DNA of 64,000 nt from Vibrio harveyi NBRC 15634 = ATCC 14126 = KCTC 12724 (lineage in GTDB: Bacteria > Pseudomonadota > Gammaproteobacteria > Enterobacterales > Vibrionaceae): positions 31,850 through 95,849 of the forward strand of contig NZ_BCUF01000018.1 in the NCBI RefSeq assembly GCF_001591145.1, read 5' to 3'. The translations under genes were made by a program, and so were the position numbers. The notes beneath the pieces were generated by a model that did not search any database, was not told the origin of the DNA, and saw only the letters and a list, made by a program, of their open reading frames with translations. Each line of letters begins with the position of its first letter. Position 1 is the stretch's first letter. This document shows positions 1-7,844 of this stretch, one piece after another.

Positions 1-888
1 CCCTATGAGCTCTATGCGGAGCAGTTTTGTGCGCAGTATCCGCAGACCAAACGCCAAACCGTAGAAGAGGCGATGGCGGATGAGAACGTTCATGCGGTGT
101 GCATTTGCTCTTCAACCGATACTCATGCGGATTTGATTGAGCGAGCAGCAAAAGCAGGCAAAGCGATTTTTTGTGAGAAGCCTATCGACCTTGATTTGGG
201 GCGAGTGCGCGATTGCTTGGGCGTAGTAAACCAGCATCAGGTGCCGTTCTTATTAGGCTTCAATCGCCGCTTTGACCCGCATTTCTTGAGCCTTAAGAAA
301 GCGTTGGATGACGGTCAAATTGGCGAACCAGCAAGCGTAGTCATCACCTCTCGCGATCCTGCGCCACCGCCAGCACAATACAGCAAATCGTCCGGTGGTA
401 TGTTCCGCGATATGACGATTCACGACCTCGACATGGCGCGGTTTATCTTAGGGGAAGATCCAATCACGGTTACGGCACATGGCAGCTGCAAGGTAGATCC
501 TGCCATTGGTGAAGCGGGAGATATCGATACAAGTGTGGTGACGCTTACATTCCCTTCTGGTGCGATGGTGACGATTCACAATAGTCGTCGCTCTGGCTAC
601 GGATACGATCAGCGTCTCGAAGTGCATGGCGAGAAAGGCATGTTGCAAGTGGCGAATCTGACCGAAAATCTAGTCAGCCACAGCACAGAAATAGGGCAAG
701 TAGGCGCAACACCGAAGTACTTCTTCTTAGAGCGTTATGAGCGTGCTTACGTGGCAGAGTGGCAACACTTTGTTGAAGTACTTAAAGGCGAAGCACCATG
801 CTGCTCGGGTATAGATGGTGAGATTGCTCTGACGTTAGCGGATGCCGCGTTAGAGTCGATGCAAACAGGGAAGACGGTTCGTTTGTAG
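1..888 (+). CDS. iolG: Gfo/Idh/MocA oxidoreductase, probable inositol 2-dehydrogenase (5'-truncated by window)
   Basis: The frame is open from base 1, so the start and the N-terminal Rossmann glycine motif lie outside the window; the stop is at 886-888. It would oxidise myo-inositol or a related cyclic polyol/sugar with NAD+ in the cytoplasm. Visible family signatures are the CEKPI motif, whose lysine lines the active site, the GFNRRFDPHF segment, and the IHDLDMARFILG motif that carries the Asp-x-x-x-His-type catalytic region in this family. The C-terminal half has the usual beta-sheet domain. A strong bidirectional hairpin follows the stop. The iolG assignment rests on overall resemblance to bacterial inositol dehydrogenases; another Gfo/Idh/MocA sugar dehydrogenase is possible because the neighbouring iol genes are not in view. 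Confidence 0.8.
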   Translation, partial: PYELYAEQFCAQYPQTKRQTVEEAMADENVHAVCICSSTDTHADLIERAAKAGKAIFCEKPIDLDLGRVRDCLGVVNQHQVPFLLGFNRRFDPHFLSLKKALDDGQIGEPASVVITSRDPAPPPAQYSKSSGGMFRDMTIHDLDMARFILGEDPITVTAHGSCKVDPAIGEAGDIDTSVVTLTFPSGAMVTIHNSRRSGYGYDQRLEVHGEKGMLQVANLTENLVSHSTEIGQVGATPKYFFLERYERAYVAEWQHFVEVLKGEAPCCSGIDGEIALTLADAALESMQTGKTVRL

Positions 889-910
889 GTCATCCCTAGC
901 AGGAAACAAA

Positions 911-940
911 AAGGGGAGCCGCATTGGCTCCCCTTTCTAT
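911..940. terminator. Bidirectional rho-independent terminator between iolG and sstT
   Basis: A 10-bp stem (AAGGGGAGCC pairing with GGCTCCCCTT, loop GCATT) is flanked by an A-run on the left and a T-rich stretch on the right, so it can end both the rightward iolG and the leftward sstT transcripts. Confidence 0.85.
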
Positions 941-967
941 TATTGAGATCTTAAAGATGCTTAAGTC

Positions 968-2191
968 TTACTGAGCTTTTTGCTGTTCTGATTTGCAAAC
1001 AGCGGCAGTGAAGATAACGTCTGTTGAGCTGTTTAGGGCTGTTTCAGCAGAGTCTTGAATCACACCGATGATGAAACCAACGGCTACAACCTGCATTGCT
1101 ACGTCGTTTGAGATACCAAACAGGCCACACGCTAGTGGGATAAGTAGTAGAGAACCACCAGCAACACCTGATGCACCACACGCTGATACTGCAGCAACAA
1201 TACTTAGTAGTACCGCTGTCATTAGGTCAACGTCGATACCCATAGTGTGTACCGCTGCTAGCGTTAGGGTTGTGATAGTGATTGCTGCACCCGCCATGTT
1301 GATGGTCGCACCTAGTGGAATAGATACTGAGTACGTATCTTCGTCTAGGTCTAGTTTCTTACATAGGTTCATGTTCACTGGAATGTTCGCAGCACTTGAA
1401 CGCGTAAAGAATGCCGTTACGCCACTTTCACGTAGACATTGGAACACCAACGGGTATGGGTTTTCTTTCGTTTTGAAGTATACGATCGCAGGGTTAACCA
1501 CTAGCGCAATGATAAACATTGAACCTAGTAGTACCGCTAGAAGGTGAGCGTAGCTTGCTAGTGCACCAAAACCTGTTGTTGCAAACGTTGAGGCAACCAG
1601 ACCAAAGATACCAAATGGCGCAAGACGAATGATAAAACGAACAATGTGGGAAACACTGTGGCTTAGATCTTCGAATACCGCTTTTGTTGTTGCTGATGCG
1701 TGGTGAAGTGCAAGACCAAGACCCACACCCCAAGCAAGAATACCGATGTAGTTTGCTTCTACTAGCGCGTTTACTGGGTTATCAACCAGTTTGAACAACA
1801 AGGTTTGGATAACTTCTGCAATACCTTGTGGTGGTGTTGCACCTTCAGCGCCCGTTACTAGCGTTAAATTGGTCGGGAAAAGGAAACTTAGTACTACTGC
1901 GGTTAGTGCCGCAAAGAAGGTACCCGCTAGGTAAAGAATTACGATTGGACGCATGTAAGTGTGTTGGTTTTTCTTTTGGTTTGCGATAGACGCAGCCACC
2001 AAGATAAATACCAATACTGGAGCAATCGCTTTTAGTGCACCAACAAACAAGCTACCCAGCATACCAACGCTTTCTGCGTGGCTTGGCGAGATAGTCGCAA
2101 GCAGAATACCTAAGACGATACCGACGAGGATTTGGAGAACGAGGTTACCGCGAGCGAATCGGGCAACCAGACTGTTGTGTTGCATTTGCAT
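968..2191 (-). CDS. sstT: Serine/threonine:sodium symporter SstT
   Basis: Inner-membrane transporter of the DAACS (SLC1-like) family that imports L-serine and L-threonine with Na+. The 407 residues match the usual length of SstT and I recognise the E. coli protein throughout: about eight transmembrane segments, the serine-rich re-entrant loop [10 protein letters not shown] near residues 263-272 and the [10 protein letters not shown] motif near 292-301, both part of the substrate/Na+ site. The start at 2191 has an AGGA ribosome site eight bases upstream. It stands alone, between a bidirectional terminator and a 357-base non-coding stretch that must hold its promoter. A second, more distant DAACS transporter lies at 28297-29601. 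Confidence 0.93.
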   Translation of the reverse strand: MQMQHNSLVARFARGNLVLQILVGIVLGILLATISPSHAESVGMLGSLFVGALKAIAPVLVFILVAASIANQKKNQHTYMRPIVILYLAGTFFAALTAVVLSFLFPTNLTLVTGAEGATPPQGIAEVIQTLLFKLVDNPVNALVEANYIGILAWGVGLGLALHHASATTKAVFEDLSHSVSHIVRFIIRLAPFGIFGLVASTFATTGFGALASYAHLLAVLLGSMFIIALVVNPAIVYFKTKENPYPLVFQCLRESGVTAFFTRSSAANIPVNMNLCKKLDLDEDTYSVSIPLGATINMAGAAITITTLTLAAVHTMGIDVDLMTAVLLSIVAAVSACGASGVAGGSLLLIPLACGLFGISNDVAMQVVAVGFIIGVIQDSAETALNSSTDVIFTAAVCKSEQQKAQ

Positions 2192-2494
2192 ACATCATTC
2201 CTGCAATTTTTGACTCAGCAACAGTGCAATATTCAGTCATTACACGGCGTAATGTTCCCTCGCATGAAGGGGCTGAATCTTGTGGTTGTGCTGCTAAGAC
2301 ATCCTGATTATCAATTATCCTGTTTTTATAAATCCAGCCATTTTCTTGCTGAATATCACATATCTTAACTTGGTAATATTTTGTGTCTAGTTTTAGTTTG
2401 TTCTTAGTTTAAATGTTTGCTCAATGTTATCGTTATTGGTCTTTTGTGTTGATTTGTATGGCGAAGTATGAATGATGGTTTTTCATAAAGTTAT
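2192..2494. other. Non-coding stretch upstream of sstT
   Basis: Holds the leader and presumably the promoter of sstT (leftward). It is AT-rich; I see no RNA gene, no repeat and no convincing regulator site in it. Confidence 0.5.
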
Positions 2495-2524
2495 TAAAAA
2501 AGGAGGCGTTAGCCTCCTTTGTTC
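2495..2524. terminator. Rho-independent terminator of rsgA
   Basis: Stem AGGAGGC (2501-2507) with GCCTCCT (2512-2518), loop GTTA. On the minus strand it is followed by six T, so it terminates rsgA; the plus side has a weaker T-run. Confidence 0.8.
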
Positions 2525-2548
2525 TATTGATTACGCAAATACAACAAA

Positions 2549-3625
2549 CTAGTAACTCTGTTGGCGTTTGCGCTTTCCGTCAACAATACTGCGAACCATT
2601 TTGCCGAACTGTTTATTCTGCGCTCTTTGCTCTGCGAGACTCGCTCCGTTATGGGCTTGTTCACGCAATAACTTCTGATAGTTAGTAAAGCGTCGTAGCT
2701 CAAGAGAGCCATCTTCAATCGCAGCTTGAACCGCGCAACCTGGCTCGGTTTGATGTTGGCAATCATTGAATCGGCAGTTATCAGCTAAGGCTTCAACATC
2801 AGCGAAAGTTTCACTCACGCCTGCCTCGCAATCTGCTAATTGGATCTCTCGCATTCCTGGCGTGTCCATTAAGATCCCACCGGATGGTAATAGGTGGATT
2901 GAGCGTGAGGTTGTAGTGTGTCGACCTTTGCTGTCATCCTCACGAATACCACCAGTCGCTTGTTCTTGCTCGCCAAGCAGGGTGTTTACTAAGGTCGATT
3001 TTCCTACCCCTGAAGAGCCAATAAATGCGACGGTTTGACCTTCGCCGCACCAACTCATTAATTTGGCAACGTCTGATTCATCCAAACCATTAACGCTTTC
3101 CACCATAAGCAACGGATCGAGCTTTTGTACCTGAGCTTTGAGCTCGTCAACATCGTCACATAAGTCTGCTTTCGTCAGCACAATCACGGGCTCTACATCA
3201 GCTTCATTGATGAGAGCCAAATAGCGCTCAATGCGACTGAGGTTAAAGTCGTGGTTGAGTGAACAAACGATGAAGACAGTATCCACGTTGGCGGCGATAA
3301 GTTGCTCGGCGACCTTACTACCTGCGGCTTTGCGGCTGAATAAGCTACGGCGTTCAAGTAGGCGAGAAAACTGTTGCTGACCATCCAATACTACCCAATC
3401 ACCAACGGTCATGCTGGGTAACGAGGGATGGATAGGTAAGTGAGTTTCACCTTGTTCGCTAACCACAACGTAACCACTACGATGGTGAGCAATCACTCGC
3501 GCGAAAAGCGTGTCTTGGTAATCGTCTAACGTCAGTTGTTGTTGAAAAAAGGGTTTCCAACCTAATAGCTTTAATGGGTTAGGTTGAGTTAGTAGTGTTT
3601 CACAAAAAGAATGTGTTTTATTCAT
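2549..3625 (-). CDS. rsgA: Circularly permuted GTPase RsgA (second-copy type)
   Basis: Cytoplasmic GTPase that helps late maturation of the 30S ribosomal subunit. The motif order is permuted as expected: OB-fold N-terminus, G4 TKAD (residues 151-154), then G1 GSSGVGKST (203-211), then G3 DTPG (254-257), then a zinc knuckle with Cys284, Cys289, His291 and Cys297. At 358 residues it has the family length. Harveyi-clade vibrios are known to carry two RsgA proteins, the canonical one next to psd; here there is no psd neighbour, so this is probably the second copy (RsgA2). Upstream lies a hairpin-rich leader with a possible 14-codon peptide. Confidence 0.9.
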   Translation of the reverse strand: MNKTHSFCETLLTQPNPLKLLGWKPFFQQQLTLDDYQDTLFARVIAHHRSGYVVVSEQGETHLPIHPSLPSMTVGDWVVLDGQQQFSRLLERRSLFSRKAAGSKVAEQLIAANVDTVFIVCSLNHDFNLSRIERYLALINEADVEPVIVLTKADLCDDVDELKAQVQKLDPLLMVESVNGLDESDVAKLMSWCGEGQTVAFIGSSGVGKSTLVNTLLGEQEQATGGIREDDSKGRHTTTSRSIHLLPSGGILMDTPGMREIQLADCEAGVSETFADVEALADNCRFNDCQHQTEPGCAVQAAIEDGSLELRRFTNYQKLLREQAHNGASLAEQRAQNKQFGKMVRSIVDGKRKRQQSY

Positions 3626-3762
3626 TGTTGAATTATCCCAGACGCAACAAAGCGCCTTAATACAAATCGCATTAGGGTCTAATTCGCATAGAGCTGACCC
3701 CGGTGAAAACCGGGCAAGGAAGGGAGGGGGTGTGGCTTAGCCACGAGAAAAAAGTTGGACGT

Positions 3763-3807
3763 TTACCCTTTCACTGCCCAGTTAGTGTTATTCATTACAA
3801 TCATCAT
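3763..3807 (-). CDS. Possible 14-residue leader peptide upstream of rsgA
   Basis: A short frame, MMIVMNNTNWAVKG followed by TAA, is preceded by a good ribosome site (AGAGGA, about five bases before the ATG). It lies 138 bases upstream of rsgA on the same strand. Between its stop and rsgA there are two hairpins, GTGGC-TTA-GCCAC and CCCGGT-TTTC-ACCGGG, but neither has a T-run. I do not recognise the peptide. It could be an attenuation-type leader, a small protein, or a chance frame; only the ribosome site and position speak for it. Confidence 0.3.
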   Translation of the reverse strand: MMIVMNNTNWAVKG

Positions 3808-3834
3808 ATTTCCTCTTAAGTTGGTGAGTTAACG

Positions 3835-3861
3835 GTCGGAGTATAGCGACTGTGCTCCGAC
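3835..3861. repeat. Inverted repeat downstream of the EIIB gene
   Basis: GTCGGAG at 3835-3841 pairs with CTCCGAC at 3855-3861 across a 13-base loop. It has no T-run on either strand, so it may be an mRNA 3' structure or an operator for the transcript that starts here rather than a terminator. Confidence 0.35.
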
Positions 3862-3881
3862 TCTTACAACTCCTTTGCGTT

Positions 3882-4184
3882 TTATATGTGTTTTATTCGA
3901 CGTTCTTCCATCTCTTGTGAATAGGTGTTGGCTTTTACGCCGTAGATGATTTGGATATGTCGTTCATCGATGATCACGACACCATGCGCTCCATGTTCCT
4001 TTAGTGCTTTTTGATTCACAATGGTGGTGTCTTTTAGTGTGAGTCGTAGCCTTGTCGCGCAAGCACCAGTTTCCACCAAATTACTCATGCCACCAATAGC
4101 GTCAATGATGGTATCGACATCCTGTTCTAGGTTTGGATTTACTTGCGTCAGCATTTTAAATACGCGAGAAAGGGCTTTTAACAT
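3882..4184 (-). CDS. Stand-alone PTS EIIB domain (glucose/sucrose type)
   Basis: A 100-residue protein made of a single phosphotransferase-system EIIB domain. The phosphorylation-site motif is ACATRLRL with Cys42, preceded by the usual IGGMSNLV helix and followed by the VVIIDERHIQIIYG strand. Normally this domain passes phosphate from EIIA to a sugar in a membrane EIIC; no EIIC or EIIA gene is near. It could serve a distant permease or act as a phosphorylation-dependent regulator. The ribosome site is weak. It is the only PTS gene in the window. Confidence 0.75.
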   Translation of the reverse strand: MLKALSRVFKMLTQVNPNLEQDVDTIIDAIGGMSNLVETGACATRLRLTLKDTTIVNQKALKEHGAHGVVIIDERHIQIIYGVKANTYSQEMEERRIKHI

Positions 4185-4310
4185 GGCGAGAAACTCGTTT
4201 GCAGCAAAGCCTTGTTTATATCTCAGCAGCGGCTGTTTCGCTCTGATTTAGGACACAAAATCATGCATTGATAGTTTGGCGAATACGGCTTAGAGAAAAG
4301 AGAGAGGAAT

Positions 4311-4339
4311 AAAAAAGCTCCTCACGTTGGAGGAGCTTT
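4311..4339. terminator. Terminator of the copper-delivery operon
   Basis: Stem GCTCCTC (4317-4323) with GAGGAGC (4330-4336), preceded by six A; on the minus strand this is a hairpin followed by a T-run just past the PCuAC stop. Confidence 0.8.
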
Positions 4340-4361
4340 GAATCGATGAAGTGAAGAGACA

Positions 4362-4829
4362 CTAATGATGATGTTCGTGCTTTTTCATTCCAGCCATGAC
4401 TTTTTTAACTGGTGCGGTAAAGCTTTGCTTTTGGTCGTTGTCGTAAGTTACTGTCACTTCGATTTCGTCGCCTTCATTAAGCGGCTTTTTAAGGTCGAAT
4501 AGCATGATATGCAGGCTGCCCGGTTTTAGCTCGGTGGTCTCTTTTGCAGCGAGTGTGATGTGGTCTACTTGACGCATCTTCATTACATCGCCTTCTTTAA
4601 TCACATCGTGCAACTCGACTTTACCTGCTGCAGGGGTTTCTGCTGCGACAATATTGATGTCTTCTTGGCTTCGGTTAGCAAAGGTCACAAACACAGCGCT
4701 CGTCACAGCACCTGGCGCCATTGCTCGTGCATACGGTTCGTGTGGCATCACGTTTAGGTTTGCTTGTGCCAAAGGGCTTAGAAGTAGGGCGGAGAGGGCT
4801 AACGTTTTGATTGCATGCTTAGCTTTCAT
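4362..4829 (-). CDS. Periplasmic copper chaperone PCuAC
   Basis: Exported Cu(I) chaperone that delivers copper to the CuA/CuB sites of cytochrome oxidases. A signal peptide ends near residue 23 (LAQA). The family copper-binding signature H-x10-M-x21-H-x-M is present exactly: His74, Met85, His107, Met109. The C-terminus is His-rich (KKHEHHH), which could bind extra copper. The start overlaps the end of the Sco gene by 11 bases, so the two are translationally coupled, which matches the known Sco/PCuAC partnership. A terminator follows. Confidence 0.9.
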   Translation of the reverse strand: MKAKHAIKTLALSALLLSPLAQANLNVMPHEPYARAMAPGAVTSAVFVTFANRSQEDINIVAAETPAAGKVELHDVIKEGDVMKMRQVDHITLAAKETTELKPGSLHIMLFDLKKPLNEGDEIEVTVTYDNDQKQSFTAPVKKVMAGMKKHEHHH

Positions 4830-5430
4830 TGGTTTTTCCTTCTGCTGTCAGTTTAGTTATCGCTTCGACAATTGGCGCAGGCGTTAAGGTGTGTGGCACT
4901 TTAGTGATGAGTGTGCCGTCAGGCTTCAAGAAGTAAAAGTAAGAGCTGTGGTCGAGCGTGTATTTCAGCTCTGAGCCTTCTAGCTCCGTTTTACGGAAAA
5001 TAACACCGTATTTGTGGGCAAGTGGGGTGGTCACGTCGAGTGGTGCGGACAGACCTTCAATCATCGGGTGGAAGTAGTGGGCGTACTTGGCTGATGCATC
5101 TGCCTCGTCACGTTCTGGATCAAGCGAGATGAACATTGGGCGCAACTGCGCTTTTTGCGCATCGTCGATTTGATTGAGTGCACCTGCTAGCATGGCTAAT
5201 GAGGTTGGGCATACGTCTGGGCAACGCGTAAAGCCAAAGTAAACAATGCGAATGCGATCATCGCTGGTATCGAAGATATCGACAGGTTTATCGCCTTCGC
5301 CAAACAACACGCTTTGCTCGGTAGTGACTTGTTGTTTTTTCTCTACGTCTTTTTGTCCATCTAGGTACGTTTTGGTACCAAAGCCAAGGACAAACGCAAC
5401 CACGAGAAAGAGAGACCAATTACGGCTCAT
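4819..5430 (-). CDS. SCO1/SenC/PrrC-type copper metallochaperone
   Basis: Membrane-anchored thioredoxin-fold protein for CuA-site assembly of cytochrome oxidase. One N-terminal transmembrane helix (about residues 5-20) is followed by the Sco domain with the copper/thiol motif CPDVC (Cys70, Cys74) and the third ligand His161 in the LDHSS segment. The length, 203 residues, is normal. It sits in the middle of a three-gene operon: a 9-base gap from the upstream anchored protein and an 11-base overlap with PCuAC. No oxidase genes are in the window. Confidence 0.92.
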   Translation of the reverse strand: MSRNWSLFLVVAFVLGFGTKTYLDGQKDVEKKQQVTTEQSVLFGEGDKPVDIFDTSDDRIRIVYFGFTRCPDVCPTSLAMLAGALNQIDDAQKAQLRPMFISLDPERDEADASAKYAHYFHPMIEGLSAPLDVTTPLAHKYGVIFRKTELEGSELKYTLDHSSYFYFLKPDGTLITKVPHTLTPAPIVEAITKLTAEGKTNES

Positions 5431-5439
5431 ATCAATTCC

Positions 5440-5865
5440 TTATCTTTGCATTTTGAGGGCCGGGTAGATGGTGTCTTTACCGTCGGAAAGTTCACCAACC
5501 CACGTCATTGAATCTTGTGTACAAACGGGCAATGTCACATCACCCACAAATTTACCTGGTGCCACTTTCTTTAGCATGAATTTTGGCTCGCCCATTTCCA
5601 TTTCTCGACCAACCAAACTTAATACGAGCTGATCCGCTTCGCTGTCTTGCCATTCGACTTCGAGCTGAGCTGGGATAAGAGGTTGAGCAGTATCGACGCT
5701 AAGCGTCATCGCAACATTATGTTGGATACAAGGTTCAGTAGAGAGGAAACAGTATTCATCGAGCGACTTAGGCTCGGGCGCTGAAGAGAAGTTTTTTATT
5801 AGGGTAGGCGCGTAAAAGCCAGCGACCAGTGCCACGGCTATCCCTGCGATTTGTAACACTTTCAT
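5440..5865 (-). CDS. Small membrane-anchored protein of the Sco/PCuAC operon, function unknown
   Basis: A 141-residue protein with an N-terminal transmembrane helix (about residues 3-22) and a periplasmic domain. I do not recognise a named family. The domain has three cysteines (39, 46, 115) and a methionine-rich patch, REMEMGEPKFM, around residues 88-98. It is the first gene of the operon, nine bases before the Sco gene. The cysteines, the methionines and the company suggest a role in periplasmic copper or thiol handling for oxidase assembly; this is inference from context only. Confidence 0.7.
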   Translation of the reverse strand: MKVLQIAGIAVALVAGFYAPTLIKNFSSAPEPKSLDEYCFLSTEPCIQHNVAMTLSVDTAQPLIPAQLEVEWQDSEADQLVLSLVGREMEMGEPKFMLKKVAPGKFVGDVTLPVCTQDSMTWVGELSDGKDTIYPALKMQR

Positions 5866-5992
5866 TAAGATTCAGTATTTATCACTTAACATTGCCTGCA
5901 TCCTAGCACAGATGGGATGTACGAAAACTCGTAACTTCAACAAATTGTGCACTATCCCCATCTATTTGAAACCTATTGTTTGTAAAGCGTAA

Positions 5993-6023
5993 ATAAAAAA
6001 AGCGGAGCCAATGGCTCCGCTTC
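5993..6023. terminator. Terminator of popT
   Basis: Nine-bp stem AGCGGAGCC (6001-6009) with GGCTCCGCT (6013-6021), loop AAT, and an A-run on the left that becomes a T-run for the leftward popT transcript. Confidence 0.85.
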
Positions 6024-6049
6024 TTAAATGATGGAATTGTGGTTCAGAT

Positions 6050-6967
6050 TTACTTGTTTGAATCCGCAAACTTCTCTAAACCAAGTACTAACGCGATAGC
6101 GGCTAGCATCATGAGCACGGCTAACACCAGTTGTGATGGTTGAGACGTGATGTGCTCAAACTCAAACGGTGATAGGTTTTGCTCTAGCAATGGCACTTGC
6201 TCACCCTTCGAGTTAGTACGCCATGTTAACGTTTCCTTCCAAGGCCAGATCTTTGGTAGCGTACCGATCATTAAGCCAGTTAGGAACATTAAGGTTAAAT
6301 CGCGGAATTTGCGCAGTAACCAAGACAACAAGTGAGAGAAGGACAGCAGACCAGCAACACAGCCAACAAGGAACAGCGCAAGGATATCAATTTGGAAACC
6401 TTTTACCGCGCCCAATACAGGAGCATACATGCCGATCAATAGCAAAATAAAGCTGCCTGAGATACCCGGTAGAATCATCGCACAGATTGCGATAGCTCCA
6501 GCCAGAATGGTGTTGATCGCCGTTGGCTCCATATGAAGTGGTTTTAGCACGGTGATGCTGTAGGCGAAACCAATGCCGATCAATAACGCAACAAAACGGA
6601 TAGCGTCACGCTTTTCTACTTGGCGAATGATGTGGTAGACAGACACCAAGATCAGACCAAAGAAGAATGACCAAATTGGAATTGGATGAGTTTCCAATAG
6701 CCAACTGATTAGTTTTGCCAGCGTCGCGATACTGGTGAAAATACCCGCAAACAAAGAGATAAGGAAGAAGCCGTTAATGTGATTAAACGCAGCTTTGAAG
6801 CCATCCTTTTTCCAAATCGAGAAAAGTGAAGGGTTAATACGTCGAATGCTTTCTAGCAGTGTGTCATAAATGCCAGTAATAAATGCAATGGTACCGCCTG
6901 ATACGCCTGGGACAACATCGGCTGCACCCATCGCCATTCCTTTGAAGTAGGTGATTAGATAGTTCAT
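6050..6967 (-). CDS. popT: DUF368 undecaprenyl-phosphate translocase PopT
   Basis: Polytopic inner-membrane protein that recycles the lipid carrier undecaprenyl phosphate across the membrane for peptidoglycan and O-antigen synthesis; the DUF368 family was given this role by work that included the V. cholerae member. The 305 residues contain the family's two related half-repeats, with PGVSGGT at residues 20-26 and PGISGS at 167-172, each opening a re-entrant segment, and about eight to nine transmembrane helices. It is a single gene with its own terminator. The Qrr RNA gene is transcribed away from it about 550 bases upstream. Confidence 0.88.
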   Translation of the reverse strand: MNYLITYFKGMAMGAADVVPGVSGGTIAFITGIYDTLLESIRRINPSLFSIWKKDGFKAAFNHINGFFLISLFAGIFTSIATLAKLISWLLETHPIPIWSFFFGLILVSVYHIIRQVEKRDAIRFVALLIGIGFAYSITVLKPLHMEPTAINTILAGAIAICAMILPGISGSFILLLIGMYAPVLGAVKGFQIDILALFLVGCVAGLLSFSHLLSWLLRKFRDLTLMFLTGLMIGTLPKIWPWKETLTWRTNSKGEQVPLLEQNLSPFEFEHITSQPSQLVLAVLMMLAAIALVLGLEKFADSNK

Positions 6968-7395
6968 TTCTCAAGTACTAAGTCATGTAGATGGCCCTGA
7001 GTATACAAACATTGATGTCAAAAAAGTATGAAATAGTGGTGAGGAAAATATCTAAATGATTGCTTATCTAGGATCTGTTGAACTTTCGTGGTTAAGTTTT
7101 GTTCTGATGGGCGCATGGTTAAAATCGTTTTAGGCAAGAAAAGGAGTGTATTGCTTAGCCATTCTAGGTAAACACTCGCTGTAAAAATCAGCTTGAAAGG
7201 CCAACAGAACCTAGCAACGTTAAGCTTTTTGGTTAGTTTAGGTGAATAAAAACAGAAAGATACACGATAAAGAAATGGATTTGTTATCAGCTGTAAAGGG
7301 GCGCTTGATTGAATAAATGTCAGCGTAAAATTGATAAATTTGTTGAATGAAGTCGTTTGGTGACTTATTTATCACTTATGCCACAGAGTTGCGAC

Positions 7396-7434
7396 TTGCA
7401 ACTGCAATTTGCATTTTGACTTTGCATATTGCAA
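7396..7434 (+). promoter_or_regulatory. LuxO-like enhancer sites upstream of qrr
   Basis: Repeated TTGCA/TGCAA dyads: TTGCAACTGCAA (7396-7407), an overlapping TGCAATTTGCA (7403-7413), and the perfect dyad TTGCATATTGCAA (7422-7434). These fit the TTGCA-N3-TGCAA pattern of LuxO sites, and they lie about 60-125 bases before the sigma-54 promoter, the usual enhancer distance for a bacterial enhancer-binding protein. Confidence 0.75.
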
Positions 7435-7495
7435 ATGTTGTAACATCTTGGCAGTTTGATATGAGATCTTGTGCCCAAAAATAATGCTTTTCAAA

Positions 7496-7513
7496 TTGGC
7501 ATGATTAATGCAT
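7496..7513 (+). promoter_or_regulatory. Sigma-54 promoter of the Qrr sRNA
   Basis: TTGGCATGATTAATGCAT has GG at 7498-7499 and GC at 7510-7511, exactly ten bases apart, as required for the -24/-12 elements. Transcription should begin near 7523, at the first base of the RNA's 5' hairpin. Confidence 0.88.
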
Positions 7514-7522
7514 AATCCTTTT

Positions 7523-7631
7523 CGACCCTTCTTAAGCCGAGGGTCACCTAGCCAACTGACGTTGTTAGTGAATATACATTGTTCACATCATACATAAGCC
7601 AATCGCCTTAATTGCGGTTGGCTATTTTTTT
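7523..7631 (+). ncRNA. qrr: Qrr quorum-regulatory small RNA
   Basis: Hfq-dependent sRNA that at low cell density base-pairs with luxR/hapR-type master regulator, aphA and luxO mRNAs. The sequence shows the family's 5' hairpin (GACCCT pairing with AGGGTC), the invariant pairing core TAGCCAACTGACGTTG continuing into TTAGTGAA, and a rho-independent terminator (AGCCAATCGC with GCGGTTGGCT, then seven T). The length, about 108 nt, is that of known Qrr RNAs. The sigma-54 promoter and LuxO-like sites directly upstream complete the unit. Which of the several Qrr paralogues this is cannot be told from the window. The 5' end is inferred from promoter spacing. Confidence 0.93.
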
Positions 7632-7640
7632 GTCTGTCGT

Positions 7641-7735
7641 ATACCCAAGTGACTTTGAGATGCAGGATTCAGAGCGTTGTTATTGATGCGAGCGCAATGA
7701 AAACAACGCCGTGTAATAGCCAGCCCTTTCCAAGT
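7641..7735. repeat. Truncated copy of a dispersed TIR-bearing repeat
   Basis: Begins with ATACCCAAGTGAC and then matches, with scattered differences, the reverse complement of the right part of the complete element at 13580-13782 (shared blocks TTCAGAGCGTTGT, ATTGAT, AAAACAACGCCGTG, AATAGC). The similarity fades near 7735, so the distal end with the second terminal inverted repeat is missing. Confidence 0.75.
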
Positions 7736-7787
7736 CGTATATATGTACAACGTTTCTTACAGGCTTTGCAATTTGCATGAATGCCCA

Positions 7788-7822
7788 CAAAAAAGGGGCT
7801 GACGCAATACGCCAACCCCTGT
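7788..7822 (-). terminator. Terminator of malT
   Basis: An imperfect stem of AGGGG and CCCCT arms with an inner GGCG/CGTC pairing (7794-7820) precedes a T-run on the minus strand, 23 bases after the malT stop. Confidence 0.75.
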
Positions 7823-7844
7823 TTAGCTACTCTCTTTCGAGTGA

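Noticed and set aside
1068..1547. Rightward 159-codon open frame inside sstT
   Set aside because: It is antisense to a well-conserved transporter; its composition follows the reverse of sstT codons and it has no ribosome site or family.
1959..2368. Overlapping rightward frames at the sstT start
   Set aside because: They lie antisense to sstT and its leader, with no recognisable domain.
3835..3861. Terminator after the EIIB gene
   Set aside because: A good stem is present but the loop is 13 bases and no T-run follows on the minus strand, so it is listed as an inverted repeat.
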